A DNA stretch of 64,000 nucleotides, taken from assembly GCF_010384365.1 (NCBI RefSeq), contig NZ_CP048397.1, positions 4,216,001 through 4,280,000 on the forward strand, in the 5' to 3' direction. This DNA is from Streptomyces sp. S4.7 (lineage in GTDB: Bacteria; Actinomycetota; Actinomycetes; Streptomycetales; Streptomycetaceae). Below the pieces are notes generated by a model. That model saw only the letters and a list, made by a program, of their open reading frames with translations. It was not told the DNA's origin and ran no database searches. This document shows positions 27,954 through 37,354 of this stretch, piece after piece. Each line of letters begins with the position of its first letter. Position 1 is the first letter of the stretch. The position numbers and the translations under genes are program-made.

Positions 27954-30477
27954 CGTCCGCTCCGGCCTCCGCTGCGGCCTCGGCCGTCCGTGGCTCGGGC
28001 AGGTCCGGCAGGTCCGGTGTCTGTGCCGGAGGTGGCGCCGACCGCAGGAGTTCGCCCAGGAGCCGTACGGCCGCGCGCTTGTGCAGGGGCTCGTTGCCGT
28101 TGCCGCACTTCGGGGACTGGATGCACGACGGGCAGCCCGCCTCGCACTCGCACGAGGCGATCGCCTCGCGGGTCGCGGTGAGCCATTCGCGCGCGGTGTG
28201 GAAGGCGCGTTCGGCGAATCCCGCGCCGCCGGGGTGGCCGTCGTACACGAACACCGTCGGCAGCAGGGTGTCCGGGTGGAGCGGTACGGAGACGCCGCCG
28301 ATGTCCCGGCGGTCGCAGGTCGCGAACAGCGGGAGCATCCCGATGGACGCGTGCTCGGCGGCGTGCAGGGCGCCGCCCAACTGCTCGGGATTGACCCGGG
28401 CGGCGTCGAGCTGGTCCTCGGTGACCGTCCACCAGACGGCGCGGGTGCGCAGTGTGCGGGGCGGCAGATCGAGTTTGCTCTCGCCCAGGACCTCGCCGGT
28501 CATGAGCCGGCGGCGGAGGAAGGAGACGACCTGGTTGGTGACCTCGACGGAGCCGTAACAGAGGCGTCCGTCGCCCCACGGAATCTCCGTGTCGGTTTCG
28601 AGGACGGAGATGGCGGTGGTGTCGCGCGCGGTGGTGGAGTACGGCGGGGCGGCCTCCTCGACGAGCGCGACCGAGTCCGCCAGGTCCAGCCGCTTCACGA
28701 GATAGGTCCGGCCCTGGTGCAGATGGACGGCGCCGTCGTGCACGGCGGTGTGGGAGGCCGCTTCGTCGACGGTGCCGAGCAGCCTGCCGGTGCCCGCCTC
28801 GACGATCTGGACGGGCCGGCCGCCCTCGCCCCGGATGTCGGCGAGATCGGCGGCCCGCTCACGGCGGGTCCAGTACCAGCCGGTGGTGCGCCGCCGCAGC
28901 AGCCCCGCGGTGACGAGCTGCGGCAGCAGCTCGGGCACAGCGGGGCCGAAGAGGGCCAGATCGGCCTCGGTGAGCGGGAGTTCGGCGGCGGCCGCGCACA
29001 GATGGGGGGCGAGGACGTACGGGTTGTCAGGGTCGAGCACGGTGGATTCGACGGGCTGCTGGAACAGCGCCTCGGGGTGGTGGACGAGGAACGTGTCCAG
29101 CGGGTCGTCCCTGGCGACCAGGATGGCCAGCGCGCCCTGGCCGGCCCGTCCGGCGCGGCCCGCCTGCTGCCACAGGGAGGCGCGGGTGCCCGGATAGCCG
29201 GCGATGACGACGGCGTCGAGGCCGGAGACGTCGATGCCCAGTTCCAGGGCGGTCGTGGCGGCGAGGCCGAGGAGTTCGCCGGAGTGCAGGGCGCGCTCCA
29301 GGGCGCGGCGCTCCTCGGGGAGATAGCCGCCCCGGTAGGCGGCGACGCGTCCCACGAGGGAGGGGTCGACCTCGGCGAGGCGTTCCTGGGCGATGACCGA
29401 GACCAGTTCGGCGCCGCGCCGGGACCGCACGAAAGCGACCGAACGGACGTCCTGGAGGGTCAGGTCGGTGAGGATGTCGGCCGTCTCCGCCGTGGCGGTG
29501 CGTCGGACGGGCGCGCCCTTCTCGCCGTGGAGTTCGGTGAGAGGGGGCTCCCAGAGGGCGAAGACGACCTCGCCGCGGGGTGAGGCGTCGTCGGCGACCT
29601 CGTGGACGGGCAGACCGGTGAGCCGGCCGGCGGCCGACGCGGGCTCGGCGGCGGTGGCCGAGGCGAGGAGGAAGACGGGATCGGAGCCGTACCGCGCGCA
29701 GACACGCCGCAGACGGCGCAGGACCTGGGCGACATGGGAGCCGAAGACACCGCGATAGGTGTGGCACTCGTCGATGACGACGTAGCGCAGGGAGCGCAGG
29801 AAGGAGGACCAGCGGGGGTGGGCGGGGAGTATCCCGCGGTGCAGCATGTCGGGGTTGGTGAGGACGTAGTTGGCGTACTGGCGTACCCATTCGCGCTCTT
29901 CGACGGGGGTGTCGCCGTCGTACACGGCGGGGCGCACGCTGTTGCCGAGCGGTGCGGCGAGGGCCTTCACCGCGCGGCGCTGGTCGGCGGCGAGCGCCTT
30001 CGTCGGGGAGAGGTACAGGGCGGTCGTGCCGCGACCGTTGGGGGCCTCGGAGCCCTCCAGGAGCGTGCTGAGCACCGGCGCGAGGTAGGCCAGGGACTTG
30101 CCGGACGCGGTGCCGGTGGCGATCACGACGGATTCGCCGTCCAGGGCGTGCTCGGCGGCGGTCGCCTGGTGGGCCCACGGGTGGTCGACCCCGGCCAGTT
30201 GAATGGCGTTGATCACTTCTGGCCGGATGCGATCGGGCCAGACCGCATGACGACCCGCACGCGGGGGCAAGTGCTCCGTATGGGTGATGCGCGCGGCCCG
30301 GCCCGCTCCCGCGGTGAGCCGGTCCAGGACCGTACCGGGGGAGGGGCGGGAATCCCCGCTCTCGGGCGGCCTGCCAGGACCGTGATTCGTGGCCATCGGC
30401 ACCGAGTCTGTCACTGGCGTGGCGGACAATGGTCCTAAGGCGTCGTGCATGGCTGCCGGTAAGTGATTGAATGCCAT
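27943..30477 (-). CDS. DEAD/DEAH-box helicase, MrfA/Hrq1-like, with DUF1998-type zinc region
   Basis: An 844-residue superfamily 2 helicase. Walker A TGTASGKSLA is near residue 120, motif II is IDECH near 234, and motif VI is QQAGRAGRAGQ. The C-terminal DUF1998-type part has a four-Cys cluster CECEAGCPSCIQSPKC near residue 780. This layout matches MrfA/Hrq1 helicases, which act on DNA crosslink damage. If translation begins at ATG 30477, codon 6 is TTA, the rare leucine codon read by the bldA tRNA; starting at ATG 30450 would avoid it. It is divergent from bldG and convergent with the Tad operon. Confidence 0.9.
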   Translation of the reverse strand: MAFNHLPAAMHDALGPLSATPVTDSVPMATNHGPGRPPESGDSRPSPGTVLDRLTAGAGRAARITHTEHLPPRAGRHAVWPDRIRPEVINAIQLAGVDHPWAHQATAAEHALDGESVVIATGTASGKSLAYLAPVLSTLLEGSEAPNGRGTTALYLSPTKALAADQRRAVKALAAPLGNSVRPAVYDGDTPVEEREWVRQYANYVLTNPDMLHRGILPAHPRWSSFLRSLRYVVIDECHTYRGVFGSHVAQVLRRLRRVCARYGSDPVFLLASATAAEPASAAGRLTGLPVHEVADDASPRGEVVFALWEPPLTELHGEKGAPVRRTATAETADILTDLTLQDVRSVAFVRSRRGAELVSVIAQERLAEVDPSLVGRVAAYRGGYLPEERRALERALHSGELLGLAATTALELGIDVSGLDAVVIAGYPGTRASLWQQAGRAGRAGQGALAILVARDDPLDTFLVHHPEALFQQPVESTVLDPDNPYVLAPHLCAAAAELPLTEADLALFGPAVPELLPQLVTAGLLRRRTTGWYWTRRERAADLADIRGEGGRPVQIVEAGTGRLLGTVDEAASHTAVHDGAVHLHQGRTYLVKRLDLADSVALVEEAAPPYSTTARDTTAISVLETDTEIPWGDGRLCYGSVEVTNQVVSFLRRRLMTGEVLGESKLDLPPRTLRTRAVWWTVTEDQLDAARVNPEQLGGALHAAEHASIGMLPLFATCDRRDIGGVSVPLHPDTLLPTVFVYDGHPGGAGFAERAFHTAREWLTATREAIASCECEAGCPSCIQSPKCGNGNEPLHKRAAVRLLGELLRSAPPPAQTPDLPDLPEPRTAEAAAEAGADVTG

Positions 30478-30557
30478 CGCGGCTGGCGATACGCCCCCTG
30501 GCTCCGTCGGGAGAGACCCGAGGGGCGACCGCTCGATTGCAAGGTGCTGGAGGATCC

Positions 30558-30911
30558 GTGGACCTGTCCCTGTCGACTCGCAATGTGTCCGGCCCCGGTG
30601 GCGACCGTACGGTCGTCGAGGTCGGTGGCGAGATTGATGTGTATACCGCGCCCAAGCTGCGCGAGCAGTTGGTCGAGTTGGTGAACGACGGCAGCTACCA
30701 CCTGGTCGTCGACATGGAGGGCGTGGACTTCCTGGACTCGACCGGACTGGGCGTGCTCGTGGGTGGACTCAAGCGTGTGCGTGCCCACGAGGGCTCGCTG
30801 CGGCTCGTCTGCAACCAGGAGCGCATTCTCAAGATCTTCCGGATCACTGGCCTGACCAAGGTGTTCCCCATTCACACCACGGTCGACGAGGCCGTCGCCG
30901 CCACCGACTGA
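30558..30911 (+). CDS. bldG: Anti-anti-sigma factor BldG
   Basis: A 117-residue STAS-domain protein. The phosphorylation site is Ser in FLDSTGLGVL (about residue 61), and VEVGGEIDVYTAPKLREQL forms the first half of the fold. It closely resembles BldG, the anti-anti-sigma factor required for aerial growth and antibiotic production in Streptomyces, which binds anti-sigma kinases when not phosphorylated. GTG 30558 is preceded by GGAGG. The anti-sigma gene follows after 104 bp, as in other streptomycetes. Confidence 0.94.
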   Translation: MDLSLSTRNVSGPGGDRTVVEVGGEIDVYTAPKLREQLVELVNDGSYHLVVDMEGVDFLDSTGLGVLVGGLKRVRAHEGSLRLVCNQERILKIFRITGLTKVFPIHTTVDEAVAATD

Positions 30912-31015
30912 GTCCGGCCGGAGGCTTTCGGAAGGAAGGGCGGGGAGCCCCGGGCGTCATGTCCGGGGCGCCCGCGCCCCAGTTTTCGCACGCTCGTACG
31001 TCTGAGGGGGATCGC

Positions 31016-31480
31016 ATGGCCACCGTTGAACTCCGCTTCAGCGCCCAGCCCGAGCATGTCAGGACGGCCCGTCTGGTGGCGGCTGCCGTGGCGCGCCGGG
31101 CCGGTGTCGACGAAGCAGTGTTGGACGAGGTCAGGCTCGCCGTCGGTGAGGCGTGCAGCCGCGCGGTCGGTCTGCACCGCAGCCACGGCATCACCGCGCC
31201 CGTACGGGTCGTGCTGGCCGAGGAGGAGAAGGTCTTCTCCATCGAGGTCGGCGACGAGGTTCCCGCTCCGGGCACCACGGCCGCCGCGGAGAACGTGCCG
31301 GTCTCCCGCAGGTCCGTCCTCGCGGGCGACCTCTACGAGACGGACACGGGCGATGGCGAGGACGAGATGGGTCTCGCGGTCATCAGCGGCCTCGTCGACG
31401 ACGTCGAAGTGACGTCGGACGGGACCGGCGGCGTCATCCGGATGAGCTGGCCGACCGCCTCGGCGGTCGCGCTCCCCTGA
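31016..31480 (+). CDS. Anti-sigma factor, RsbW/SpoIIAB-like ATP-binding protein
   Basis: A 154-residue HATPase_c-like protein with VDEAVLDEVRLAVGEACSRAV as the N-box region, a short acidic linker and the C-terminal strands GLAVISGLVDDVEV. It corresponds to the partner encoded next to bldG in streptomycetes, which binds BldG. The N-box Asn of GHKL kinases is not obvious (EVRLAVGEACSRAV has Ser/Arg there), so kinase activity may be weak or absent. Start ATG 31016 has GAGGGGG upstream. A canonical terminator follows. Confidence 0.86.
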   Translation: MATVELRFSAQPEHVRTARLVAAAVARRAGVDEAVLDEVRLAVGEACSRAVGLHRSHGITAPVRVVLAEEEKVFSIEVGDEVPAPGTTAAAENVPVSRRSVLAGDLYETDTGDGEDEMGLAVISGLVDDVEVTSDGTGGVIRMSWPTASAVALP

Positions 31481-31573
31481 ATACGCGTATGTGCACGGCC
31501 CGCGGCGGGCGGCCGGCCCGTCCGGCGCGGTCCGCCCCGCGGGCGGAATCGAGAGCGTGATCCAATTTCCTTG

Positions 31574-31597
31574 AGGCCCTGCTGAGCAGGGCCTTTT
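31574..31597 (+). terminator. Intrinsic terminator of the bldG operon
   Basis: AGGCCCTGC and GCAGGGCCT form a perfect 9-bp stem with a 3-nt loop, followed by TTTT. This is one of few terminators in the window with a real T tract. Confidence 0.88.
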
Positions 31598-31720
31598 CTA
31601 TTTCTCCGGGATAATGGATCACCAGTCAATGCGTTCATCCCATTACGCATTTCGGAGTGCTTTTCGGGGCCCGATCATTTATGGCTCCGCAAGTCAAGGT
31701 CAATTACACGCGGCGCACTC

Positions 31721-31749
31721 TGTTTTGATCAGCTTCCGCTCCCTACAAT
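31721..31749 (+). promoter_or_regulatory. Candidate hppA promoter
   Basis: TACAAT at 31744-31749 is a good -10 hexamer. A weak -35 (TGTTTT) lies 17 bp upstream. Transcription would start about 30 bp before ATG 31786. Confidence 0.45.
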
Positions 31750-31785
31750 CCGTCCATCTTGAGCGCTGAGCGTCAAGGAGGACGA

Positions 31786-34194
31786 ATGGCGGGCCACATC
31801 GATCCACTACTGTCCGAGCACCCCACTTCTCTCGCTGCCGCGATACTCACGGACGGCAACAGACTGATCGTGATCGTCATCGCGGTCATCGCGCTGGCGG
31901 CGCTGCTCGTCGCCCAGCGGCTGGTCCGTCAGGTACTGGCGGCCGACGAGGGCACCGACTCCATGAAGGAGATCGCGGCGGCCGTACAGGAAGGCGCGAA
32001 TGCCTATCTGGCACGGCAGTTGCGCACCCTCGGCATTTTCGCTGTCGTGGTGTTCTTCCTGTTGTTGTTGCTTCCGGCCGACGGCTGGTCGGAACGCGCG
32101 GGACGTTCACTGTTCTTCCTGGTGGGTGCGCTTTTCTCGGCGGCCACCGGATACTTCGGGATGCGTCTCGCGGTACGCAGCAATGTGCGTGTCGCCGCCG
32201 CCGCGCGAGAGGCGACCCCGGCGGAAGGCGAACCGGAAAAGGATCTGACAGCCGTCGCGCACAAGGCAATGAAGATCGCTTTCCGTACCGGTGGCGTGGT
32301 CGGCATGTTCACGGTGGGCCTCGGCCTGCTGGGCGCCTCCTGCGTGGTCCTCGTCTACGCCGAGGACGCCCCCAAGGTCCTGGAGGGCTTCGGCCTCGGT
32401 GCCGCGCTGATCGCTATGTTCATGCGTGTCGGCGGCGGCATCTTCACCAAGGCCGCGGACGTCGGCGCCGACCTCGTCGGCAAGGTCGAGCAGGGCATCC
32501 CCGAGGACGACCCGCGCAACGCGGCGACCATCGCCGACAACGTGGGGGACAACGTCGGCGACTGCGCCGGTATGGCGGCCGACCTCTTCGAGTCGTACGC
32601 CGTGACACTCGTCGCCGCGCTCATCCTCGGCACGGCCGCGTTCGGCAACTTCGGGCTCGGCTTCCCGCTGATCGTTCCCGCGATCGGTGTCATCACGGCG
32701 ATGATCGGCATCTTCGCCGTCGCGCCGCGGGCCTCCGACCGCAGCGGAATGACCGCGATCAACCGCGGCTTCTTCATCTCCGCGGTGATTTCGCTGGTCC
32801 TGGTGGCCGTGGCGGCGTACACGTATCTGCCGTCCACGTACGCGGAGTTGGACGGCGTGAGCGCCGAGGAGATCACCTCGCACTCCGGTGACCCGAGGAC
32901 GTTCGCGCTGGTCGCGGTCGCCATCGGCATCGTGCTCGCCGCGCTCATCCAGCAGCTCACGGGCTACTTCACCGAGACCAACCGGCGTCCGGTCCGCGAC
33001 ATCGGCAAATCGGCGCTCACCGGGCCGGCCACCGTCGTCCTGGCCGGTGTGGCCATCGGTCTGGAGTCCGCCGTCTACACGGCGCTGCTGATCGGCCTCG
33101 GCGTCTACGGGGCGTTCCTCCTCGGCGGCACCTCGATAATGCTCGCGCTCTTCGCGGTGGCGCTGGCCGGCACCGGACTGCTCACCACCGTCGGTGTGAT
33201 CGTCGCCATGGACACCTTCGGTCCCGTCTCCGACAACGCGCAGGGCATCGCCGAGATGTCCGGGGACGTCCAGGGCGCGGGCGCGCAGGTGCTCACCGAC
33301 CTCGACGCCGTGGGCAACACCACGAAGGCCATCACCAAGGGCATCGCCATCGCCACCGCCGTACTGGCGGCGGCGGCGCTCTTCGGCTCGTACCGGGACG
33401 CCATCGCCACGGCCGTCTCGGACGTGGGGGCGAAGGCCGACGAGATGGGCCTGAGCCTCGACATCTCCCAGCCCAACAACCTGGTCGGCCTGATCCTCGG
33501 CGCCGCGGTCGTGTTCCTCTTCTCGGGGCTCGCGATCAACGCCGTCTCCCGGTCGGCCGGTTCGGTGGTCTACGAGGTGCGGCGGCAGTTCCGCGAGCAC
33601 CCCGGGATCATGGACTACACGGAGAAGCCCGAGTACGGACGAGTCGTCGACATCTGTACGAAGGACGCGCTGCGCGAGCTGGCCACGCCGGGTCTGCTCG
33701 CCGTACTCACCCCGATCGCGGTCGGTTTCTCCCTCGGCGTCGGCGCCCTGGGCTCCTTCCTGGCCGGCGCGATCGGCACGGGCACGCTGATGGCCGTCTT
33801 CCTCGCCAACTCCGGCGGGGCGTGGGACAACGCCAAGAAACTCGTCGAGGACGGCCATCACGGCGGCAAGGGCAGCGACGCCCACGCCGCGACCGTCATC
33901 GGCGACACCGTCGGCGACCCGTTCAAGGACACGGCCGGCCCGGCGATCAACCCGCTGCTGAAGGTCATGAACCTGGTGGCGCTGCTCATCGCTCCGGCGG
34001 TGGTGCAGTTCAGCTACGGCGACGACGCCAACGCCGGGGTGCGCGCGGTGGTGGCGGTGCTGGCGATCGGCGTGATCGTCGGGGCGGTGTACGTCTCCAA
34101 GCGGCGCTCGGTGACCGTCGACGACGGCGGCGAAGGGGGCGGCGGCTCCGGGGACGGGACGACCAAGTCGCCGGATCCGGCGGTGGCTTCCTAG
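31786..34194 (+). CDS. hppA: Membrane proton-pumping pyrophosphatase
   Basis: An 802-residue, roughly 16-helix integral membrane H+-pyrophosphatase that couples pyrophosphate hydrolysis to proton export. The catalytic region has ADVGADLVGKVEQGIPEDD and NVGDNVGDCAGMAADLFE, and a second Asp-rich loop GDTVGDPFKDTAGPA near the C-terminus. GNTTKAI carries Lys where K+-dependent enzymes have Ala, which marks the K+-independent subclass. The C-terminus ends in a Gly/Ser-rich tail. ATG 31786 has AAGGAGGA upstream. It is monocistronic, with terminators on both sides. Confidence 0.96.
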   Translation: MAGHIDPLLSEHPTSLAAAILTDGNRLIVIVIAVIALAALLVAQRLVRQVLAADEGTDSMKEIAAAVQEGANAYLARQLRTLGIFAVVVFFLLLLLPADGWSERAGRSLFFLVGALFSAATGYFGMRLAVRSNVRVAAAAREATPAEGEPEKDLTAVAHKAMKIAFRTGGVVGMFTVGLGLLGASCVVLVYAEDAPKVLEGFGLGAALIAMFMRVGGGIFTKAADVGADLVGKVEQGIPEDDPRNAATIADNVGDNVGDCAGMAADLFESYAVTLVAALILGTAAFGNFGLGFPLIVPAIGVITAMIGIFAVAPRASDRSGMTAINRGFFISAVISLVLVAVAAYTYLPSTYAELDGVSAEEITSHSGDPRTFALVAVAIGIVLAALIQQLTGYFTETNRRPVRDIGKSALTGPATVVLAGVAIGLESAVYTALLIGLGVYGAFLLGGTSIMLALFAVALAGTGLLTTVGVIVAMDTFGPVSDNAQGIAEMSGDVQGAGAQVLTDLDAVGNTTKAITKGIAIATAVLAAAALFGSYRDAIATAVSDVGAKADEMGLSLDISQPNNLVGLILGAAVVFLFSGLAINAVSRSAGSVVYEVRRQFREHPGIMDYTEKPEYGRVVDICTKDALRELATPGLLAVLTPIAVGFSLGVGALGSFLAGAIGTGTLMAVFLANSGGAWDNAKKLVEDGHHGGKGSDAHAATVIGDTVGDPFKDTAGPAINPLLKVMNLVALLIAPAVVQFSYGDDANAGVRAVVAVLAIGVIVGAVYVSKRRSVTVDDGGEGGGGSGDGTTKSPDPAVAS

Positions 34195-34255
34195 CCGTCC
34201 TGTAGTCGCTTCGTGGCGGACCGTGTCCGCCCGTAAGCGGTGGTACGGCAAGTGG

Positions 34256-34291
34256 CGGGCGGGCGACGCGTGTTGGCGCGTGGCCCGCCCG
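34256..34291 (+). terminator. hppA terminator hairpin
   Basis: CGGGCGGGC pairs with GCCCGCCCG, with an inner ACGCG/CGCGT stem; it begins 62 bp after the hppA stop. Confidence 0.78.
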
Positions 34292-34441
34292 TTCCATGTG
34301 CTGCGGGCGGCGGTGGAGTGAGGGTTCTCTCCCTGGGTGTAAATGACTTCATAGGGCCATAGTTCGGACACTCGGCATGCGGTAGTCACCCACTTGGCGT
34401 GTATGTTCCGGGGCCGAGAGCCTTGGAAGGGACCCAATCCG

Positions 34442-35053
34442 GTGAACAAGAAGCTCGCCGCCGCACTGTCCGGCGGCTCGGTACTGCTCATGGCGCTGTC
34501 GGGGTGCAGCGACGACAGCGACAGCAAGGTGAACGACTGGGCCAAGAAGGTCTGCGACCAGGTCCAGCCGCAGCTGACGAAGATCGCGAACGCCAATGCC
34601 TCGATCCAGCAGGCGACCTCGGACAGCAGCAAGCCCGCCGACGTCCAGAAGACCGACGCGGCGGCCTTCCAGTCCATCTCGGACGCCTACAAGGCGCTGG
34701 GTGCCGCGGTGGACGGAGCGGGCGCCCCGCCCGTCGACGACGGCGAGAAGACCCAGAAGGAGGCCGTCAGTGAGCTGAACGCCACCTCCAAGGCGTACGC
34801 CGGGCTCAAGAGCGACGTGGACGACCTCGACACCAAGGACCAGGCGAAGTTCGCGGACGGCCTCAAGGGCGTCGCCGACGACCTCGACAAGCTCAGCGCG
34901 AGCGGTGACGAGGCGCTGCAGAAGCTCCAGTCCGGAGACGTCGGCGCGGCGATGGCGAAGCAGCCCGGCTGCCAGCGGCCGAAGACGTCGGCGCCCGCCG
35001 AATCCGGATCGGGCGGGTCCTCGTCGGAGTCGTCCGCCGACACGTCCTCCTGA
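34442..35053 (+). CDS. Small secreted lipoprotein of unknown function
   Basis: A 203-residue protein. The GTG at 34442 starts a lipoprotein signal peptide that ends in the lipobox ALSGC (Cys about residue 23). The mature part is acidic and predicted helical, with repeated Asp/Lys/Ala residues, two further Cys, and a Ser/Gly-rich tail. I do not recognise a domain. It is probably anchored to the outer face of the membrane. Longer upstream codons would spoil the signal peptide. It stands alone between hppA and a methyltransferase gene. Confidence 0.75.
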   Translation: MNKKLAAALSGGSVLLMALSGCSDDSDSKVNDWAKKVCDQVQPQLTKIANANASIQQATSDSSKPADVQKTDAAAFQSISDAYKALGAAVDGAGAPPVDDGEKTQKEAVSELNATSKAYAGLKSDVDDLDTKDQAKFADGLKGVADDLDKLSASGDEALQKLQSGDVGAAMAKQPGCQRPKTSAPAESGSGGSSSESSADTSS

Positions 35054-35276
35054 AAAGGTCTCTTGACGCGGGCCTCTTGATGCGGGCTTCCCGAAGTGAC
35101 CCTTCTGACCTGACGCGGCCTCTGTTCTGCCGATTCGTCAGAAGAACGCCCCGTCGTACGTAGGCTCTGTCGTACGTATCGCAGCACCGCTCTCGGAAGC
35201 GTGTCCCGCGGCCCGGCACCCCGCCCGGGGAGCCGGGCCGCGGGCGTTTGTCGGTGGCAGCCGCCACAATGGACAG

Positions 35277-36788
35277 GTGAGTACGACCAGCCTTCCCGCG
35301 CCCGACCACTCGCCCCGGCTCCGCGATGCCCTGATCGCCGCCGACTTCACCGTCGACGGCCTGCTGGACCTGCTCGGTGCGCCCGCCTACGCCGCGCTGG
35401 CCCGCAGCGAGACCGTGCCCGCCCTGCGGGCCACCCGCGGCGACACCCGGCTCGAAACGCTCGTCAGACTCTTCCTCCTCCAGCGGCCGGTTCCCGCCGA
35501 GCGGGCCCGAGCCGTACTCCCCCTGGGGGAGTGCCTGGCCGACGGCTGGGTCGTGGAGGACGGCCCGGACGGGGCGCATGTCAGCGCCGCCGTGGACGTA
35601 CGGCCATACGGCGGGCCGGACGGAGAGGACTGGTTCATCGTCTCCGACCTCGGCTGTGCCGTCGGCGGCGCCTCGGGGGCGAGCGGCCACGGCGAGGGCG
35701 TGGTGCTGGGCGTCGGCGGGGCGTCCACGACGCTCGCCGGACTCACGGTCCGTACTCCCGTCGCCAAGGCCCTCGACATCGGCACCGGATCCGGCATCCA
35801 GGCGCTGCACGCGGCGCGGCACGCCACCAGGGTCACGGCCACCGACCTCAACCCGCGTGCGCTGGAGTGCGCCCGGCTGACGCTCGCCCTGTCCGGGGAG
35901 CCGGCCGCCGCCCTGCGTGAGGGGTCGCTCTTCGAGCCGGTCGACGGTGAGACGTACGACCTGATCGTGTCGAACCCGCCGTTCGTGATCTCTCCCGGCG
36001 CCCGGCTGACCTACCGGGACGGTGGCATGGGCGGCGACGACCTCTGCCGCACGCTCGTCCAGGAGACGGGCGACCGTCTCGCCGACGGGGGGTACGCGCA
36101 CTTCCTCGCCAACTGGCAGCACGTGGAAGGCGAGGAGTGGCAGGACCGGCTGCGGTCCTGGGTGCCGCGCGGCTGCGACGCGTGGATCGTGCAGCGCGAG
36201 GTGCAGGACGTGACGCGGTACGCGGAGCTGTGGCTGCGCGACAGCGGTGACCACCAGGCGGACCCGGAGACGTACGCCGCGCGGTACGACGCGTGGCTGG
36301 ACGAGTTCGAGGCACGGAAGACCAAGGCTGTCGGCTTCGGCTGGATCACCCTCAGGAAGTCGGGCTCCGAGCGGCCCTCGGTGCTCGTGGAGGAGTGGCC
36401 GCACCCCGTCGAGCAGCCGCTCGGCGAGACCGTACGGGCCCACTTCGAGCGCCAGGACTATCTGCGCGCCCACGACGACGCCGCCCTGCTGACCGCTCAC
36501 TTCGCGCTCGCCCCCGAGGTCGTCCAGGAACAGGTCGGGCTGCCCGGCGCGGAGGACCCCGAGCATGTGCTGCTCCGTCAGAATCGTGGCATGCGGCGGG
36601 CGACGAAGGTGGACACGGTCGCCGCCGGCTTCGCCGGGGTGTGCGACGGCTCGCTGAGCGCCGGCCGGATCCTGGACGCGATCGCCCAGCTCATGGGGGA
36701 GGATCCGGTGCTGCTGCGCGACCGGACGCCGAGCGCGATCCGGGCGCTGGTGGAGGAGGGCTTCCTGCTGCCGGTGGCGGGTCCCTGA
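35277..36788 (+). CDS. SAM-dependent methyltransferase, RlmG/PrmC-like (N-methyltransferase)
   Basis: A 503-residue protein with an N-terminal helical domain and a Rossmann methyltransferase core. Motif I is DIGTGSGIQ (about residues 167-175), and SNPPFV (about 231-236) is the NPPF motif of enzymes that methylate amino groups of nucleic-acid bases or glutamine. The N-terminal domain and the long C-terminal region suggest an rRNA guanine N2-methyltransferase or a related enzyme, but the substrate is not certain. GTG 35277 is directly preceded by a GGACAG sequence, a weak ribosome-binding site. Confidence 0.8.
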   Translation: MSTTSLPAPDHSPRLRDALIAADFTVDGLLDLLGAPAYAALARSETVPALRATRGDTRLETLVRLFLLQRPVPAERARAVLPLGECLADGWVVEDGPDGAHVSAAVDVRPYGGPDGEDWFIVSDLGCAVGGASGASGHGEGVVLGVGGASTTLAGLTVRTPVAKALDIGTGSGIQALHAARHATRVTATDLNPRALECARLTLALSGEPAAALREGSLFEPVDGETYDLIVSNPPFVISPGARLTYRDGGMGGDDLCRTLVQETGDRLADGGYAHFLANWQHVEGEEWQDRLRSWVPRGCDAWIVQREVQDVTRYAELWLRDSGDHQADPETYAARYDAWLDEFEARKTKAVGFGWITLRKSGSERPSVLVEEWPHPVEQPLGETVRAHFERQDYLRAHDDAALLTAHFALAPEVVQEQVGLPGAEDPEHVLLRQNRGMRRATKVDTVAAGFAGVCDGSLSAGRILDAIAQLMGEDPVLLRDRTPSAIRALVEEGFLLPVAGP

Positions 36789-37156
36789 CGGGATCGCCGG
36801 CCGGTCCGTGCCCGGTGCGCCGGCCGGTCCGTGACCGGCTCGCCGGACCGGCCGGCCGCTGATCCCGGGGCCGGCCCTGCCGTGTATGCCCCTGGCGTAT
36901 TTCGCCTCGCCCAGCCGACGGAGACCGTACGGGCGCAGTCGGCGGGTGCCGGGGCGGGAGTCGCCCGGCGCGCGCGGGGCGGCGCCGCCCTGTTCGGCAC
37001 CCGGCGGACGCCGCCCGACCGTCACCCGGCCCCGGTGGACGCCGCGCGAGTGAACCCCCCCGTGCCGTTCACGCGGAATTCGCGCCAATGACGCACCGAG
37101 GTGCCAGCCTCTGCCTCCGGAGCCTCACGGCATCGGGAATCGAACGGGGTACAGGC
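36789..37156. other. Intergenic region before the small membrane protein
   Basis: A 12-bp perfect hairpin at 36819-36856 ends the methyltransferase transcript. The rest, rich in CCGG-type short palindromes, has no supported gene. Confidence 0.55.
36819..36856 (+). terminator. Terminator hairpin after the methyltransferase gene
   Basis: GCCGGCCGGTCC pairs perfectly with GGACCGGCCGGC around a 14-nt loop, 31 bp after the stop. Confidence 0.72.
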
Positions 37157-37354
37157 ATGGAGAGCGGGCCGGCGATCTTCGCGGGAGCGGCGTTCGCGCT
37201 GTTCGGAGCGGCACTGCTGGTGTGGACAGGAGCACGCGTTCTGCACCGCGCCCCCGTGGCGCACGGTGTGAGCCCCGCGACATCCATCACGCTGGCGGCC
37301 TTGGCGGGCGTGTCGTTCCTGGCACTCGGCGTCTGGTGCTTCGGCCGGATCTGA
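37157..37354 (+). CDS. Small two-helix membrane protein
   Basis: A 65-residue protein with two hydrophobic segments (about residues 4-26 and 42-63) separated by a short basic loop. No family is recognised. The ATG at 37157 follows a purine-rich stretch and gives a coherent membrane protein; the longer frame upstream does not. It lies alone between the methyltransferase gene and topA. Confidence 0.6.
   Translation: MESGPAIFAGAAFALFGAALLVWTGARVLHRAPVAHGVSPATSITLAALAGVSFLALGVWCFGRI

Larger units (their letters stand above)
31481..31785. other. Intergenic region between the anti-sigma gene and hppA
   Basis: It contains an intrinsic terminator (31574-31597) and then a relatively A+T-rich stretch that should carry the hppA promoter, including TACAAT at 31744-31749. 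Confidence 0.65.

Noticed and set aside
32107..34677. An 856-codon frame antisense to hppA.
   Set aside because: The sense strand encodes a full-length pyrophosphatase. The antisense product is His/Asp/Arg-rich without domain or ribosome-binding site.
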